A stretch of DNA of 46,516 nucleotides from a virus: IMG/VR virus record IMGVR_UViG_3300047551_001636, positions 1 through 46,516 of that record. One strand, 5' to 3'. Both the position numbers and the translations under genes were made by a program. Shown in pieces: positions 21,561 to 30,066 of this stretch. Within the stretch, counting starts at the first letter, position 1, and each line of letters starts with the position of its first letter. The notes beneath the pieces were generated by a model. It saw only the letters and a program-made list of their open reading frames with translations. It did no database searches and had not been told where the DNA came from.

Positions 21561-22534
21561 CGTACTATCCAGCAATCATCATTAACAATGAACGTTATCC
21601 ATACCATTTAGGAAAGGAATTCCTTGCAGGTTATAAGGAAATGTTCAATAAACGATTGGAACTCAAGCCTTTAGCTAAAAAAGACAAGAAAATCAAAGGT
21701 ATTGTAGGTGCACTGAAGCTTGCTGTAAACTCTGTTTATGGTAAAAGCTCAGACATGCAAAGCTGGATATATGATAGACAGCTCACCATGTTCACCACCA
21801 TCACTGGAGAGCTTAGTCTGATGATGCTTATTGAGGCATATGAACTACGTGGCATTCATGTCATTTCAGCAAATACAGATGGTGTTACCATCATGGTAAA
21901 GAAAACTGATTTAGAGGTGATGAAAGCCATCAATAATTGGTGGTCAGACCTTACCAAGTATGAGTTGGAAAGAACTGATTACAAGAAAATCATATTTTCT
22001 ACAGTTAATGACTATATTGCAATAAAAACAGATGGAGAAGTTAAAAAGAAAGGCGATTTTCTCACGGATTTCGAGCTTCATAAGAACAAGTCAGCAAGGA
22101 TTGTCCCAATGGCTCTTGAACAATATTTTGTTAATGATATACCTGTTGACCATACTATTAAGCGTCATAATAATATCTTTGACTTCTGCTTAAGACAGAA
22201 AGCAAGTAAAGATTTCCATTATGAAGGAATAAGTAGATCCTCTGGAGATAAGACAGTGTATCACAAACTGATTCGCTATTACATTTCTAACACAGGAGAA
22301 AAGCTCTTGAAGGTTAAAAATGAAGACAGCGATAGTACAGCACCTGATATCTCTCAAGTGGAAGCAGGTGAATGGGTAGCTACAGTTTGTAATTATTTGG
22401 ACAAAAGTCATCCTATGGATAACATCAATTATGCTTATTACATAGAGAGAGCTGAAAGAATCATTAGTAAGATTGAGTCTGAGGGTAAGAAACGAAAGGT
22501 GGTAGTGAATCCAAATCAGCTTTCCCTCTTTTAG
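21561..22534 (+). CDS. polB: DNA polymerase family B, exon 2 (palm, fingers, thumb)
   Basis: Residues 329-652 of the spliced protein. It opens with the rest of motif A (YYPAIIINNERYP), has motif B 'LKLAVNSVYGK' (K...NS.YG) and motif C 'SANTDGVTIMV' (D-T-D variant NTDG). The final residues 'NPNQLSLF' are a near-ideal bacterial beta-clamp-binding motif, suggesting the phage polymerase uses the host sliding clamp. An alternative in-frame ATG at 21641 opens the frame, but the conserved motif A lies upstream of it, so exon 2 must start at 21561. Confidence 0.9.
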
Positions 22535-22542
22535 AAAAAAGA

Positions 22543-22574
22543 TTTGGTAGTTTGTTTTAAATTACATATATTTG
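22543..22574 (+). promoter_or_regulatory. Promoter of the NUMOD4-HNH gene
   Basis: TTTG (22543-22546), 20-bp spacer, TATATTTG (22567-22574), 16 bp before the ATG at 22591. Good Bacteroidetes consensus. Confidence 0.75.
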
Positions 22575-22590
22575 CAGAAAATATACAATC

Positions 22591-23280
22591 ATGAAACCGC
22601 TGCAAGTAAATTTTAAAGATCAAACCTATAATCTAATTGAAGAAGCTGCAAAGCTACGTTCTAAGTCCTTATCTGACATGGTGGATGAGATAGTTTCAGA
22701 CTACTTTTTCAAAGAAAAGAAGACTGAAGCTCCTCAGATAGTATTTGATGAGTCTAAGGAAGTTTGGAAAGACATTCCTGGCTTTGAAGGATTATATCAA
22801 GCTAGTAATATGGGAAGAATAGCATCTATTAGATATGGATTTAAACTAATGTCTTTAGTTAGAAACCCTACTGGATACCTACAAATTGCTTTTAGAGTTA
22901 ACAACTCTATTAAAAGAGGATTAGTACATGTTTTTGTTGCTAAAACTTTTTTAGATCAATGTGATGGCTGCACTCAAGTTGATCATATTAATCATGTTAA
23001 GACTGATAACAGGGTAGAAAATCTACAATGGATTAGTAGAAGTGATAATATGAAGAACAACTATTCTAGAGGTATTACATCTGTTGATAAACTTAGATCT
23101 AAAGGTAAACGTGTAGAACTTTTTGATAAGAATGGTAAAAGTATTGGTATCTTTGATAAGTTAAGAGATGCTGCAAAATACTTAGGAGTCCAACATGGTA
23201 ACCTTTCAGCACTTGTTAATGGTAAACATAGAGTAAAAAGTTTAACTAAAGACAAAATTACAGCAAAGTTGATTAATTAA
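22591..23280 (+). CDS. Free-standing HNH endonuclease with N-terminal RHH-like domain
   Basis: 229 residues. Residues 1-45 ('VNFKDQTYNLIEEAAKLR', 'SLSDMVDEIVSDYF') look like a ribbon-helix-helix DNA-binding domain. Then come NUMOD4 ('EVWKDIPGFEGLYQASNMG', about 55-75), an HNH core ('HVFVAKTFLDQ', 'VDHINHVKTDNRVENLQW', about 113-150) and a C-terminal NUMOD1 ('SIGIFDKLRDAAKYLGV'). This is a homing endonuclease layout with an unusual extra N-terminal domain, so it may have captured the start of a phage regulator gene. It lies just after polB and is not inside an intron. Confidence 0.88.
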   Translation: MKPLQVNFKDQTYNLIEEAAKLRSKSLSDMVDEIVSDYFFKEKKTEAPQIVFDESKEVWKDIPGFEGLYQASNMGRIASIRYGFKLMSLVRNPTGYLQIAFRVNNSIKRGLVHVFVAKTFLDQCDGCTQVDHINHVKTDNRVENLQWISRSDNMKNNYSRGITSVDKLRSKGKRVELFDKNGKSIGIFDKLRDAAKYLGVQHGNLSALVNGKHRVKSLTKDKITAKLIN

Positions 23281-23290
23281 ATCTACTCTA

Positions 23291-23563
23291 ATGATACATA
23301 AGAAAAGAAAACCTATACCAGACAATCATCCTAGACAAAGAATACTGGCTGAGATAGAAAAGGTTAAGGAAGAAGGTATAAAGTTTCCTGAGTACAATCC
23401 TCCTCCTAAGAGAGAAATAGAAATGAAAAGCTCTGAAAAGAGGGTTTATAACTCTTTAAAACGTAAAGAGTGGAAACGTAAGAATTCAGCACCTAAACCT
23501 TTTATCGGTTGGGAGTATGCTGATAGATATGTACATAGAAAAGTAGAAACAAATGAAACTTAA
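23291..23563 (+). CDS. 90-residue very basic protein, unknown function
   Basis: Lys/Arg/Pro-rich throughout ('RKPIPDNHPRQRILAEIEKV', 'VYNSLKRKEWKRKNSAPK'), likely disordered or nucleic-acid-binding. It overlaps the next gene by 11 bases. No family recognised. Confidence 0.65.
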   Translation: MIHKKRKPIPDNHPRQRILAEIEKVKEEGIKFPEYNPPPKREIEMKSSEKRVYNSLKRKEWKRKNSAPKPFIGWEYADRYVHRKVETNET

Positions 23564-23984
23564 AAAAGGAGAACGATACAGAGATTACATTGGTAATCTC
23601 TGTTTCATTAGCTACATTAGAGGAGATGTAGTGAAGCTTACATTCATTGACACTCCTTCTTATACAGAGGTTTGGGATAAGAAAGATTTTATGAACGAAG
23701 TGTGGGGAAACAGATTCTTCCATCAACCTCAAGAGCCTATCAACAGAACCAACATATCTGAACATTTGATTGAGTACCAATTGAATATAATTGGTAAAAC
23801 AACAGAGCAAGCAAAATCAGTTAAAGAATGGTATTCCAAATGGACCATGACTTCTAAGCAACATGAATTATTCAAAGCATATACAATTCCTTTGTTGCGT
23901 AAAGTGTTCAAAATCAATAAGAAAAAAGCTGAAGAAATTTTCAATTGGTTTGACTTATCATTTGGCCTTCGTATAAAAGATTAA
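23553..23984 (+). CDS. 143-residue protein, unknown function
   Basis: The N-terminal part has a beta pattern ('GERYRDYIGNLCFISYIRGD', 'KLTFIDTPSYTEVW'); the C-terminal half is helical and basic ('FKINKKKAEEIFNWFDLSFG'). A small domain plus helical tail is likely; no catalytic motif. Part of the run of small genes between polB and the helicase. Confidence 0.68.
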   Translation: MKLKKGERYRDYIGNLCFISYIRGDVVKLTFIDTPSYTEVWDKKDFMNEVWGNRFFHQPQEPINRTNISEHLIEYQLNIIGKTTEQAKSVKEWYSKWTMTSKQHELFKAYTIPLLRKVFKINKKKAEEIFNWFDLSFGLRIKD

Positions 23985-23997
23985 AACCCCAACTCAT

Positions 23998-24144
23998 ATG
24001 GCTTACATTTTTATTGCTATCCTCATAGCAGGATGGGCATGGTTTGGTTATGAGATAAACAAAGCTCCTTTGATAGAAGATGAAGATGCTCCTAAGACAG
24101 CAGAATGGCACGATGATGATTATCATCCAGATGTAAAACTTTAA
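23998..24144 (+). CDS. 48-residue single-TM protein
   Basis: MAYIFIAILIAGWAWFGYEI is one hydrophobic N-terminal helix; the rest is acidic/hydrophilic (NKAPLIEDEDAPKTAEW). It is a probable membrane-anchored peptide with the soluble part in the cytoplasm or periplasm. The ATG at 23998-24000 lies 13 bp after the previous stop. Confidence 0.6.
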   Translation: MAYIFIAILIAGWAWFGYEINKAPLIEDEDAPKTAEWHDDDYHPDVKL

Positions 24145-24148
24145 GCAT

Positions 24149-24361
24149 ATGCACAGACAAAAACCTTTCATTGAATTACATGAAGATTTTGAAAGAGAGC
24201 ATCTGAAAGATTTAGTATATTTGCAGGCACAGCAGGCTGAAGAAGAACAAAGAATAATGAAAGAGATTAACGATACTGAGAATCGTTTACCTGCTATAAT
24301 TAAATTAGTTACTCCAGTTGAACACTATGATGAACTTAAAATTAACTCCCTTCCATTTTGA
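24149..24361 (+). CDS. 70-residue helical protein, unknown function
   Basis: MHRQKPFIELHEDFEREHLK and 'YLQAQQAEEEQRIMKEIND' predict a coiled coil. It overlaps the next gene by about 30 bases. No family recognised. Confidence 0.6.
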   Translation: MHRQKPFIELHEDFEREHLKDLVYLQAQQAEEEQRIMKEINDTENRLPAIIKLVTPVEHYDELKINSLPF

Positions 24362-24956
24362 AGAATTGATTAAAAAGAGTTATTCTTTAGACATCATTTT
24401 CTTATTAAAACTGATAGATGAGCAGTATGATGTAAAACCTCTCTGCGAAGAAAGTGCTAAAATCAAAGCTCTCTATCAGTCTTTAATAAGAAAAGGGTTG
24501 ATTTCTGAAGCAGATGAGAAGGTGACTACCGTTGGTAAAGAATTATTGGTATTTATTTCTACAAAAGAACCAAATAAGATTGTAAAGCGTAAGCCTGCTC
24601 TCACAGAGTTTGAAGAGTGGTGGAAAGTGTACCCTGGAACAGATACATTCACACACAATGGTAGAAAGTTTGTTGGTTCTAGAAGTTTGCGACAGAATAA
24701 AGAAGAATGTAGGCTCAAATTTGACAAAATCCTTCTAGAGGGAGAATATACAGCCAAGGATTTGATAGAAGCTTTAGTGTTTGATGTAGAGCAAAAGAAA
24801 GCTAATTCTATTAAAACAGGAATGAACAAGCTCACATACATGCAAAATTCTCTCACCTATCTGAACCAACGTAGCTTTGAGGCATTCATAGAGCTTATTA
24901 AAGATGGAGCTAAAGTTGAAGAAGCTCCTAAAGTTGCTGGAAGTACAGATATTTAA
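24330..24956 (+). CDS. Winged-helix protein, possible helicase loader or replisome organiser
   Basis: 208 residues from the ATG at 24330; ATG 24327 or TTG 24318 are alternatives. The N-terminal half ('FHFEELIKKSYSLDIIFLLK', 'LYQSLIRKGLISEADEKVTT', 'GKELLVFI') reads as a winged helix. The C-terminal half has 'FEEWWKVYPGTDTF' and 'ALVFDVEQKKANSIKTGMNK', a pattern seen in phage replication-organiser proteins. It lies two genes upstream of the DnaB-like helicase, so a loader role is a reasonable inference but is unproven. Confidence 0.6.
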   Translation: MNLKLTPFHFEELIKKSYSLDIIFLLKLIDEQYDVKPLCEESAKIKALYQSLIRKGLISEADEKVTTVGKELLVFISTKEPNKIVKRKPALTEFEEWWKVYPGTDTFTHNGRKFVGSRSLRQNKEECRLKFDKILLEGEYTAKDLIEALVFDVEQKKANSIKTGMNKLTYMQNSLTYLNQRSFEAFIELIKDGAKVEEAPKVAGSTDI

Positions 24957-24963
24957 AACTTAA

Positions 24964-25197
24964 ATGATGGAAAAACAACAGACAGCCGTTGAATGGTTAG
25001 AAAGTGAACTTTATTCAAGAGGGCCTATTGGAGAAGACGCTCCCGTTTGGTTAAAAGAGTTGTTTCAAAAAGCCAAACAAATGCACCGTGAGCAGATTAT
25101 TGATGCAGTAGGTGTTGGCAGCCAGTTTGATAGAGATTACCTTTATGGCTATCACGATAAAGCAGAACAGTACTACACACAAACATACGGAGAATAA
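24964..25197 (+). CDS. 77-residue phage protein of the 'AVEWLE..L' type
   Basis: MMEKQQTAVEWLESELYSRG, then 'LKELFQKAKQMHREQIIDAV' and 'GYHDKAEQYYTQTYGE'. This pattern (AVEWL start, KAK.ME..QI.DA, AE.YY..TY.) is common to small phage proteins of unknown function. The gene at 38091 has a related opening (ASEWLLEHYPHGPID). Confidence 0.75.
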   Translation: MMEKQQTAVEWLESELYSRGPIGEDAPVWLKELFQKAKQMHREQIIDAVGVGSQFDRDYLYGYHDKAEQYYTQTYGE

Positions 25198-25207
25198 AAC
25201 ATAAATT

Positions 25208-26269
25208 ATGAGTTTTGAACTACTAAAACATGAGGTTGAACTTGGTCTTACTGGTAGGAATAGTGGCATTCCAATGGGATTCAATAGGTTGAATAGATAT
25301 ATTGGCATTAGAAAGAGCATGTATTTCCTTATTGGTGGTTTAACAGGCTCAGGTAAAACTTCTTTTGTAGATGATGCATTTGTTCTCAATCCTTTTGACT
25401 GGTATATCCGTCAAAAGGACCAAAAACTCAAATTACGCATCATATATCGTTCAATGGAGCGTTCCAGAACATATAAACTTGCCAAATGGGTAGCAAGAAG
25501 AATATTCTTAGACCACGGAAAAATCATTCCTGTGAGCAAACTATTGGGTTGGAATGAGAAGCTAACACCAGATGAGCATGATTTATTCCTTATGTATGAG
25601 GAATATATGGGACTGATGGATGAAACAATCACCATCATAGATGGTCCAGAAAATGCTGTAGGAATAGCTAAAGAGTTAAAAGCACATGCAGTGAAACATG
25701 GTAAGATTGAACAGGTAGATGATTATAACAAACGTTATTTCCCAAATGATGAGAACGAGATAACAATTGTTGTGATTGACCACATAGGTTTATTAAAGAC
25801 CACCAAGGACCAACCTACAAAAAAGGCTGCAATTGATAAAATGTCAGATGAGCTCAGATATGCTCGTGACTTTTATGGATATACGCCTGTTGTAGTGAGT
25901 CAGTTCAATCGTGACATTAGCAACCCTATCAGGATTAAGAATGGTGATGTAGAGCCCCAATTGGAGGATTTTGCAGAATCAAGCACCACTCAAAATGATG
26001 CTGATGTTGTATTGGCATTATTTGACCCAATGCGTTATAAAGTAGCTGATCCATCTGGATATAATCTTGAAAAGCTCAAAGATGAATTTGGCGCTAAGTA
26101 TTTCAGAAGCTTGAGACTTATCAAGAATTCCTATGGAGAAGATGATGTACGTATTGGTCTAGGTTTCCTTGGTCAGATTGGTATGTTTAAAGAACTTCCT
26201 AAACGTAAAGATATGACAGATGGTGATTATGATTCAGTGATAAACAAAACTTTCTTTTTAAACACATAA
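25208..26269 (+). CDS. dnaB: DnaB-like replicative helicase (RecA-fold ATPase)
   Basis: 353 residues, shorter than bacterial DnaB (about 470) because the N-terminal domain is absent. Walker A GGLTGSGKT at residues 43-51; 'LRIIYRSMERSR' fits the catalytic Glu region (usually 'SLEMS'); Walker B 'ITIVVIDHIGLL'; DnaB motif 3-like 'VVVSQFNRDI'. It unwinds DNA ahead of the polymerase as a hexamer. Neighbours (loader-like gene upstream, SF2 helicase and Sak4 downstream) fit a replication cluster. Confidence 0.85.
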   Translation: MSFELLKHEVELGLTGRNSGIPMGFNRLNRYIGIRKSMYFLIGGLTGSGKTSFVDDAFVLNPFDWYIRQKDQKLKLRIIYRSMERSRTYKLAKWVARRIFLDHGKIIPVSKLLGWNEKLTPDEHDLFLMYEEYMGLMDETITIIDGPENAVGIAKELKAHAVKHGKIEQVDDYNKRYFPNDENEITIVVIDHIGLLKTTKDQPTKKAAIDKMSDELRYARDFYGYTPVVVSQFNRDISNPIRIKNGDVEPQLEDFAESSTTQNDADVVLALFDPMRYKVADPSGYNLEKLKDEFGAKYFRSLRLIKNSYGEDDVRIGLGFLGQIGMFKELPKRKDMTDGDYDSVINKTFFLNT

Positions 26270-26270
26270 T

Positions 26271-26432
26271 ATGTACCCGAAATTATTTTCAACTACCCCT
26301 CATAACAAAGATCCTCAATGGCAGATTGTATTGATTCCCACAATTTCTATCGTTCGTGATAAGAGAGAGCGATATACAATAGTGAATCTAGAATGGTTAT
26401 TTTGGAACCTTTCATTTATGAATTATGACTAG
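26271..26432 (+). CDS. 53-residue protein, unknown function
   Basis: MYPKLFSTTPHNKDPQWQIV, then 'IPTISIVRDKRERYTIVNLE' and an aromatic end 'WLFWNLSFMNYD'. It has a beta-prone, protein-like composition and starts one base after the helicase stop (TAATATG); it overlaps the next gene by eight bases. Real but unassigned. Confidence 0.6.
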   Translation: MYPKLFSTTPHNKDPQWQIVLIPTISIVRDKRERYTIVNLEWLFWNLSFMNYD

Positions 26433-26670
26433 AGAAGAATATCTCACACTTAGAAATACAAATCCAGCAATGGTTTTATATCAATACTACGTGGAGAAAT
26501 TTGATGACACAAAGCATAAGCAATTATTGAATTTTAATGAGTTTTTCATCTATGTAAGAATGTGGACAAATGTTGACTTTCTTCTTGAATATATTATAAG
26601 AGAATATGATATAATGTTCTCTATAATATTTGTCAAAGATAGAGATGGAAACTATATAAAAATGCTATGA
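26425..26670 (+). CDS. 81-residue protein, unknown function
   Basis: MTREEYLTLRNTNPAMVLYQ with further helical, aromatic-rich sequence ('FLLEYIIREYDIMFSIIF'). It overlaps both neighbours (8 and 4 bases), so it is coupled to the helicase genes. No family recognised. Confidence 0.68.
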   Translation: MTREEYLTLRNTNPAMVLYQYYVEKFDDTKHKQLLNFNEFFIYVRMWTNVDFLLEYIIREYDIMFSIIFVKDRDGNYIKML

Positions 26671-27746
26671 CACTAAGAGATCAAAGGCAAAAAGAATTTG
26701 CCAAAGCATGGATTGATGGAGGTAAACATGGTATTCTGAATCTATGTCCTAGATTTGGAAAAATCAGAACCTCCATCAATGCTATGGAGGAGATTAAGCC
26801 AAAGGAAGTGTTAATTGCCTACCCTGATTCTAAAATCAGAGATTCTTGGATAGCTGACTTTGAAAATCTAGGATATGATGCATCAAATGTAACATACACT
26901 ACACATCTATCTATCCACAAGCATAAAGATCTTTCTTTTGACATGGTGATAATTGATGAGATTCACCTATTATCAGAAGCTCAGATAGAAGCTTGTAAGG
27001 AACTGCTTGAAAATAATAAAGTGGTGCTAGGACTTACAGGCACACTTTCTAGCTGGACAGAGAAGACTCTCTTAGAGGAACTAGGATTAGTGGTAATTGC
27101 AGAATATCCAATTGACAAGGCTATTGAGGAAGGTGTAATCACAGACTATGAAATCACAGTGGTTAGAGTTCCTCTGGACAACAAGAGAAAGAACAATTAC
27201 AAGGGTAAACTTCGCACTGAAAAAGCTCAGTTCGATGCTTATGGTTGGGTGATTAGCTCTCTTGAGGAACAAGGAAGAAACACTATGTTTTTAAGATTAG
27301 CCAGGATGCGAATAATTCAGAATAGTGTAGCTAAGATGGAAAAAACCAGAGAGCTCATTAAAAAGCATAAAGATGAACGCATTCTTGTATTTTGTGGTGT
27401 AACCAAAATAGCAGACAGTCTAGGCATTCCTTCCTATCACAGTAAGAAAGAAGAGAAGGACATGTTTGACAAATTTGTTGCAGGAAAAGATGTAAATCAC
27501 ATGGCTGTAGTGAAGATAGGTAACACAGGTGTCACCTACAAACCACTTAACAGAGTGATAATCAACTATTTTGACAGCAATGGTGAAAATCTTGCTCAGA
27601 AGATAAACAGATGTATGGCTATGGAATATGATAATCCAGATAAGAAAGCCCATATATACATTGTGTCTTCTAATGAGTCTGTTGAAGCTAATTGGTTGAA
27701 GAAAGCTTTAGAATTTTTTGATCCAAAAAAGATAAAGTATGTGTAA
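26667..27746 (+). CDS. Superfamily 2 helicase (DEAD/DEAH-type ATPase)
   Basis: 359 residues, compact. Motif I is atypical: 'NLCPRFGKIRTSINA' (residues about 23-37) in place of GxGKT, but retains G-K and T. Motif II is 'MVIIDEIHLL' (DEIH); motif III-like 'VLGLTGT'; motif VI region 'AQKINRCMAM' (Q...R). 'KHKDERILVFCGV' fits motif IV. It resembles UvsW/SNF2-like phage helicases that remodel replication forks or recombination intermediates. Start overlaps the previous gene (ATGA). Confidence 0.82.
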   Translation: MTLRDQRQKEFAKAWIDGGKHGILNLCPRFGKIRTSINAMEEIKPKEVLIAYPDSKIRDSWIADFENLGYDASNVTYTTHLSIHKHKDLSFDMVIIDEIHLLSEAQIEACKELLENNKVVLGLTGTLSSWTEKTLLEELGLVVIAEYPIDKAIEEGVITDYEITVVRVPLDNKRKNNYKGKLRTEKAQFDAYGWVISSLEEQGRNTMFLRLARMRIIQNSVAKMEKTRELIKKHKDERILVFCGVTKIADSLGIPSYHSKKEEKDMFDKFVAGKDVNHMAVVKIGNTGVTYKPLNRVIINYFDSNGENLAQKINRCMAMEYDNPDKKAHIYIVSSNESVEANWLKKALEFFDPKKIKYV

Positions 27747-27753
27747 GTTTTCG

Positions 27754-27761
27754 TAAATTTG
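27754..27761 (+). promoter_or_regulatory. Probable -7 box TAAATTTG upstream of the Sak4-like gene
   Basis: TAAATTTG at 27754-27761 lies 24 bp before the ATG at 27786. No clear TTTG element is found 18-20 bp upstream, so the call is tentative. Confidence 0.4.
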
Positions 27762-27785
27762 ATAAATTAAAATAAGAAAAAAAAC

Positions 27786-28457
27786 ATGGCAAGTAAACTA
27801 ATCGGGATTGTAGGTCCAACTGGTACAGGTAAATCAACCTCTATCAAACACCTTGATCCAAAAGAAACGTACATTATTAACGTAGCAAAGAAAGAACTCC
27901 CATTCAAAGGTTCAGAAAAACTCTACAACGCAGAAAACAAGAATTACAAAGAAGTGGATGATGCGAACGAAATTATTCGTTTGTTGAGAACCATTTCAGA
28001 AAAAGCTCCTCATATCAAGAATATCATTATTGAGGACAGTAATTACATCATGGGTTTCAACCTTGTAGCAAAGGCTACAGAAACTGGTTTCACCAAGTTT
28101 TCACTGATGGCTAAAGAAATGGTTGATTTGTTTAGAGAAGCACGTAAATTGCGTGATGATTTGAAAGTGTTCTATTTCACCCATCCTGAAACAATTGAAG
28201 ATGGTGGTGAGATTGTAGGATATAAGATTAAAACAGCAGGTAAAATGCTTGATAATCAAATCAATTTGGAAGGTTTATTCACCGTGTGTTTATATACACA
28301 TGTTGAAGAAGATAAGAATGGTGCTTGTACGTATCATTTTGTAACCAACAGATTTAAGAAATATCCAGCAAAGAGTCCAGATGGAATGTTCTCTGAAATC
28401 AAAATTCCTAACAATCTACAGGCAGTTGTAGATACAGTGAATGAATATTATAATTAA
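27786..28457 (+). CDS. Sak4/AAA-type single-domain RecA-like ATPase
   Basis: 223 residues. Walker A GPTGTGKST at residues 10-18; Walker B 'IKNIIIEDSNYIM' near 80-92; a sensor-like 'KVFYFTHPET' near 131. Length and layout fit Sak4-type annealing/recombination ATPases (RecA core only) found next to an SSB gene in many phages; here the SSB-like gene follows after one small gene. The likely role is single-strand annealing during recombination-dependent replication. A generic phage nucleotide-binding protein (AAA_24) is the alternative. Confidence 0.75.
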   Translation: MASKLIGIVGPTGTGKSTSIKHLDPKETYIINVAKKELPFKGSEKLYNAENKNYKEVDDANEIIRLLRTISEKAPHIKNIIIEDSNYIMGFNLVAKATETGFTKFSLMAKEMVDLFREARKLRDDLKVFYFTHPETIEDGGEIVGYKIKTAGKMLDNQINLEGLFTVCLYTHVEEDKNGACTYHFVTNRFKKYPAKSPDGMFSEIKIPNNLQAVVDTVNEYYN

Positions 28458-28468
28458 AACAAACATTT

Positions 28469-28732
28469 ATGGAGTACGGTCCAGTTCCAACAGAACTAAC
28501 TAGAAGAGCTGTAGCTGATGCTGTAGAAAAAGTATATCAAGCATCAAGAATAGAGTATTTAAGAGAGCACGATATTACAATCGAGTTTCTTTCAATGGGT
28601 TGCGTTATAAAAGTGGGATGTAAGAAAATTGCTTTTACAAATATTGACGAAGCTATGAAAGAGCTTACAGAATATGTAAAAGATCCGTATACAGCAAGAG
28701 AAAAATGGTTCAAAATCTTTGATGCACAATAA
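28469..28732 (+). CDS. 87-residue protein with 'KVGCKKIAFTNIDEA' module
   Basis: The C-terminal part 'IEFLSMGCVIKVGCKKIAF' plus helix 'NIDEAMKELTEYV' matches the module found in the products at 10699, 11094, 11933 and 13620, far away in the small-gene block. Here it sits between the Sak4-like and SSB-like genes, so this family member may act in DNA metabolism. Function unknown. Confidence 0.68.
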   Translation: MEYGPVPTELTRRAVADAVEKVYQASRIEYLREHDITIEFLSMGCVIKVGCKKIAFTNIDEAMKELTEYVKDPYTAREKWFKIFDAQ

Positions 28733-28759
28733 TTAAAAACACACTAAAAACAAAACAAA

Positions 28760-29623
28760 ATGGCAATCCAAGGAGAAAAGAGAGAAAGACAATCGTTACC
28801 AGAAGTAAGTAAGAAAGTAGGTTTATTTGAGGCAACTGTAGTTGCAATCAACCCTACAGCAGAAGAATTCAAAGAAATGACAGGTGTAGACCTGCCCGAA
28901 GACAGTAAATTAACTGAGTATTTAGGAATAAGTAGAGATGGTAACACAAATCTGCGTGTAGATATTTGGTTAGAAGAAGTTAAAAACAAAGACCGTTTCA
29001 AAGTGACATTCTTCATTGAGGACAAGGAGCGTGAAAACAAAGACGGTAGTAAGAAGCAATATATCAACAACATTGGTAGCTGTACATGGGCTGCAGATGT
29101 AAATGATTTGCCCGAATGGTTCACAAAACGTGAATATCGTGTAGCAAATGTTGGTGAAGAAGAATTGTACAATTTCTTGCGTACATGGTTAGAGTTCGAT
29201 TACACTAAACTGGACACTGAAATTTCTCTTGATTGGAAAAAACTAATGAAGGGTAATTTAAGAGAGTTGAAAGAGCAAGTTGATGGTGCATATTGCACAA
29301 ATGTTCTTGCATTAGCCACTATTTCTGTTAGAGAGAAAGATGGTGAAACCAAAGAGTATCAGGGTGTGTACAACAAAGGTTTCTTACCTGCGTATTACAT
29401 GAAGAACTTCCGTTTGGTGAACTATGGTGACCCCACTGTTCAGAGTGGTTTGCGTACTAAGAAACCAAAAGATCTGAAGCCTGTAGAACGATTTGTTCTG
29501 AATGTTTCAGGTGAATATGGATGTAAAGATTATTACATTCTGCGTGAGTTACAGGAGTACAATCCAGACGATAATCTGGTAGCATCAGATGCTCCTATCT
29601 CTACAGATGGTGATGATTATTAA
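28760..29623 (+). CDS. Putative single-stranded DNA-binding protein
   Basis: 287 residues. The N-terminal two thirds are beta-rich ('VGLFEATVVAINPTAEE', 'LRVDIWLEEVKNKDRFKVTFFI'), compatible with an OB fold. The C-terminus is acidic and ends 'SDAPISTDGDDY', as in T7 gp2.5- and T4 gp32-like SSBs, where the tail recruits replisome partners. It stands between the Sak4-like ATPase and the primase and is closed by a strong terminator, suggesting high expression. The assignment is by pattern and context. Confidence 0.7.
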   Translation: MAIQGEKRERQSLPEVSKKVGLFEATVVAINPTAEEFKEMTGVDLPEDSKLTEYLGISRDGNTNLRVDIWLEEVKNKDRFKVTFFIEDKERENKDGSKKQYINNIGSCTWAADVNDLPEWFTKREYRVANVGEEELYNFLRTWLEFDYTKLDTEISLDWKKLMKGNLRELKEQVDGAYCTNVLALATISVREKDGETKEYQGVYNKGFLPAYYMKNFRLVNYGDPTVQSGLRTKKPKDLKPVERFVLNVSGEYGCKDYYILRELQEYNPDDNLVASDAPISTDGDDY

Positions 29624-29629
29624 TTAACT

Positions 29630-29681
29630 GCCCCCTATAACAGCCCTCATTAGATAATATCTGGTGGGGGCTTAATTTTTA
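29630..29681 (+). terminator. Intrinsic terminator after the SSB-like gene
   Basis: GCCCCC (29630-29635) pairs with GGGGGC (29666-29671), enclosing a 30-nt loop, followed by TTAATTTTTATTTT. Confidence 0.8.
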
Positions 29682-29685
29682 TTTT

Positions 29686-30066
29686 ATGGTAACAATTCCT
29701 GTAAGCGTAGGAGAGCTGATTGATAAATACAGTATCTTACAAGTAAAGAAAGCAAATGTTCCTCTTGATAAGATGGAAAATGTTCATCGTGAAATGAGAG
29801 CTCTTGCTGGTACAGTGAGTAAATTCTTGTCTATTGATGCCATATCTGTTCTTTATGAAGATCTTATTGGTATAAACTCCCAACTGTGGACTGTTGAGGA
29901 CAAACTTAGAGTGTTAGAAAAAGAGGGAACCTTTGATCAAAATTTCATAACTTTAGCTAGGTCTGTATATCATTTGAATGATGAAAGATTTAGTATCAAG
30001 AACAAGATTAACATCTTGACAGATTCAGATATTAAAGAAGTGAAACATTATATTGATTACAAATGA
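29686..30066 (+). CDS. DUF6165-like coiled-coil protein
   Basis: 126 residues: 'IPVSVGELIDKYSILQVKKA' is a characteristic opening of a small helical family (as I recall DUF6165), followed by long helices with heptad-like spacing ('LYEDLIGINSQLWTVEDKLRVL', about residues 65-86). Function unknown. The stop overlaps the primase start (ATGA). Confidence 0.7.
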   Translation: MVTIPVSVGELIDKYSILQVKKANVPLDKMENVHREMRALAGTVSKFLSIDAISVLYEDLIGINSQLWTVEDKLRVLEKEGTFDQNFITLARSVYHLNDERFSIKNKINILTDSDIKEVKHYIDYK

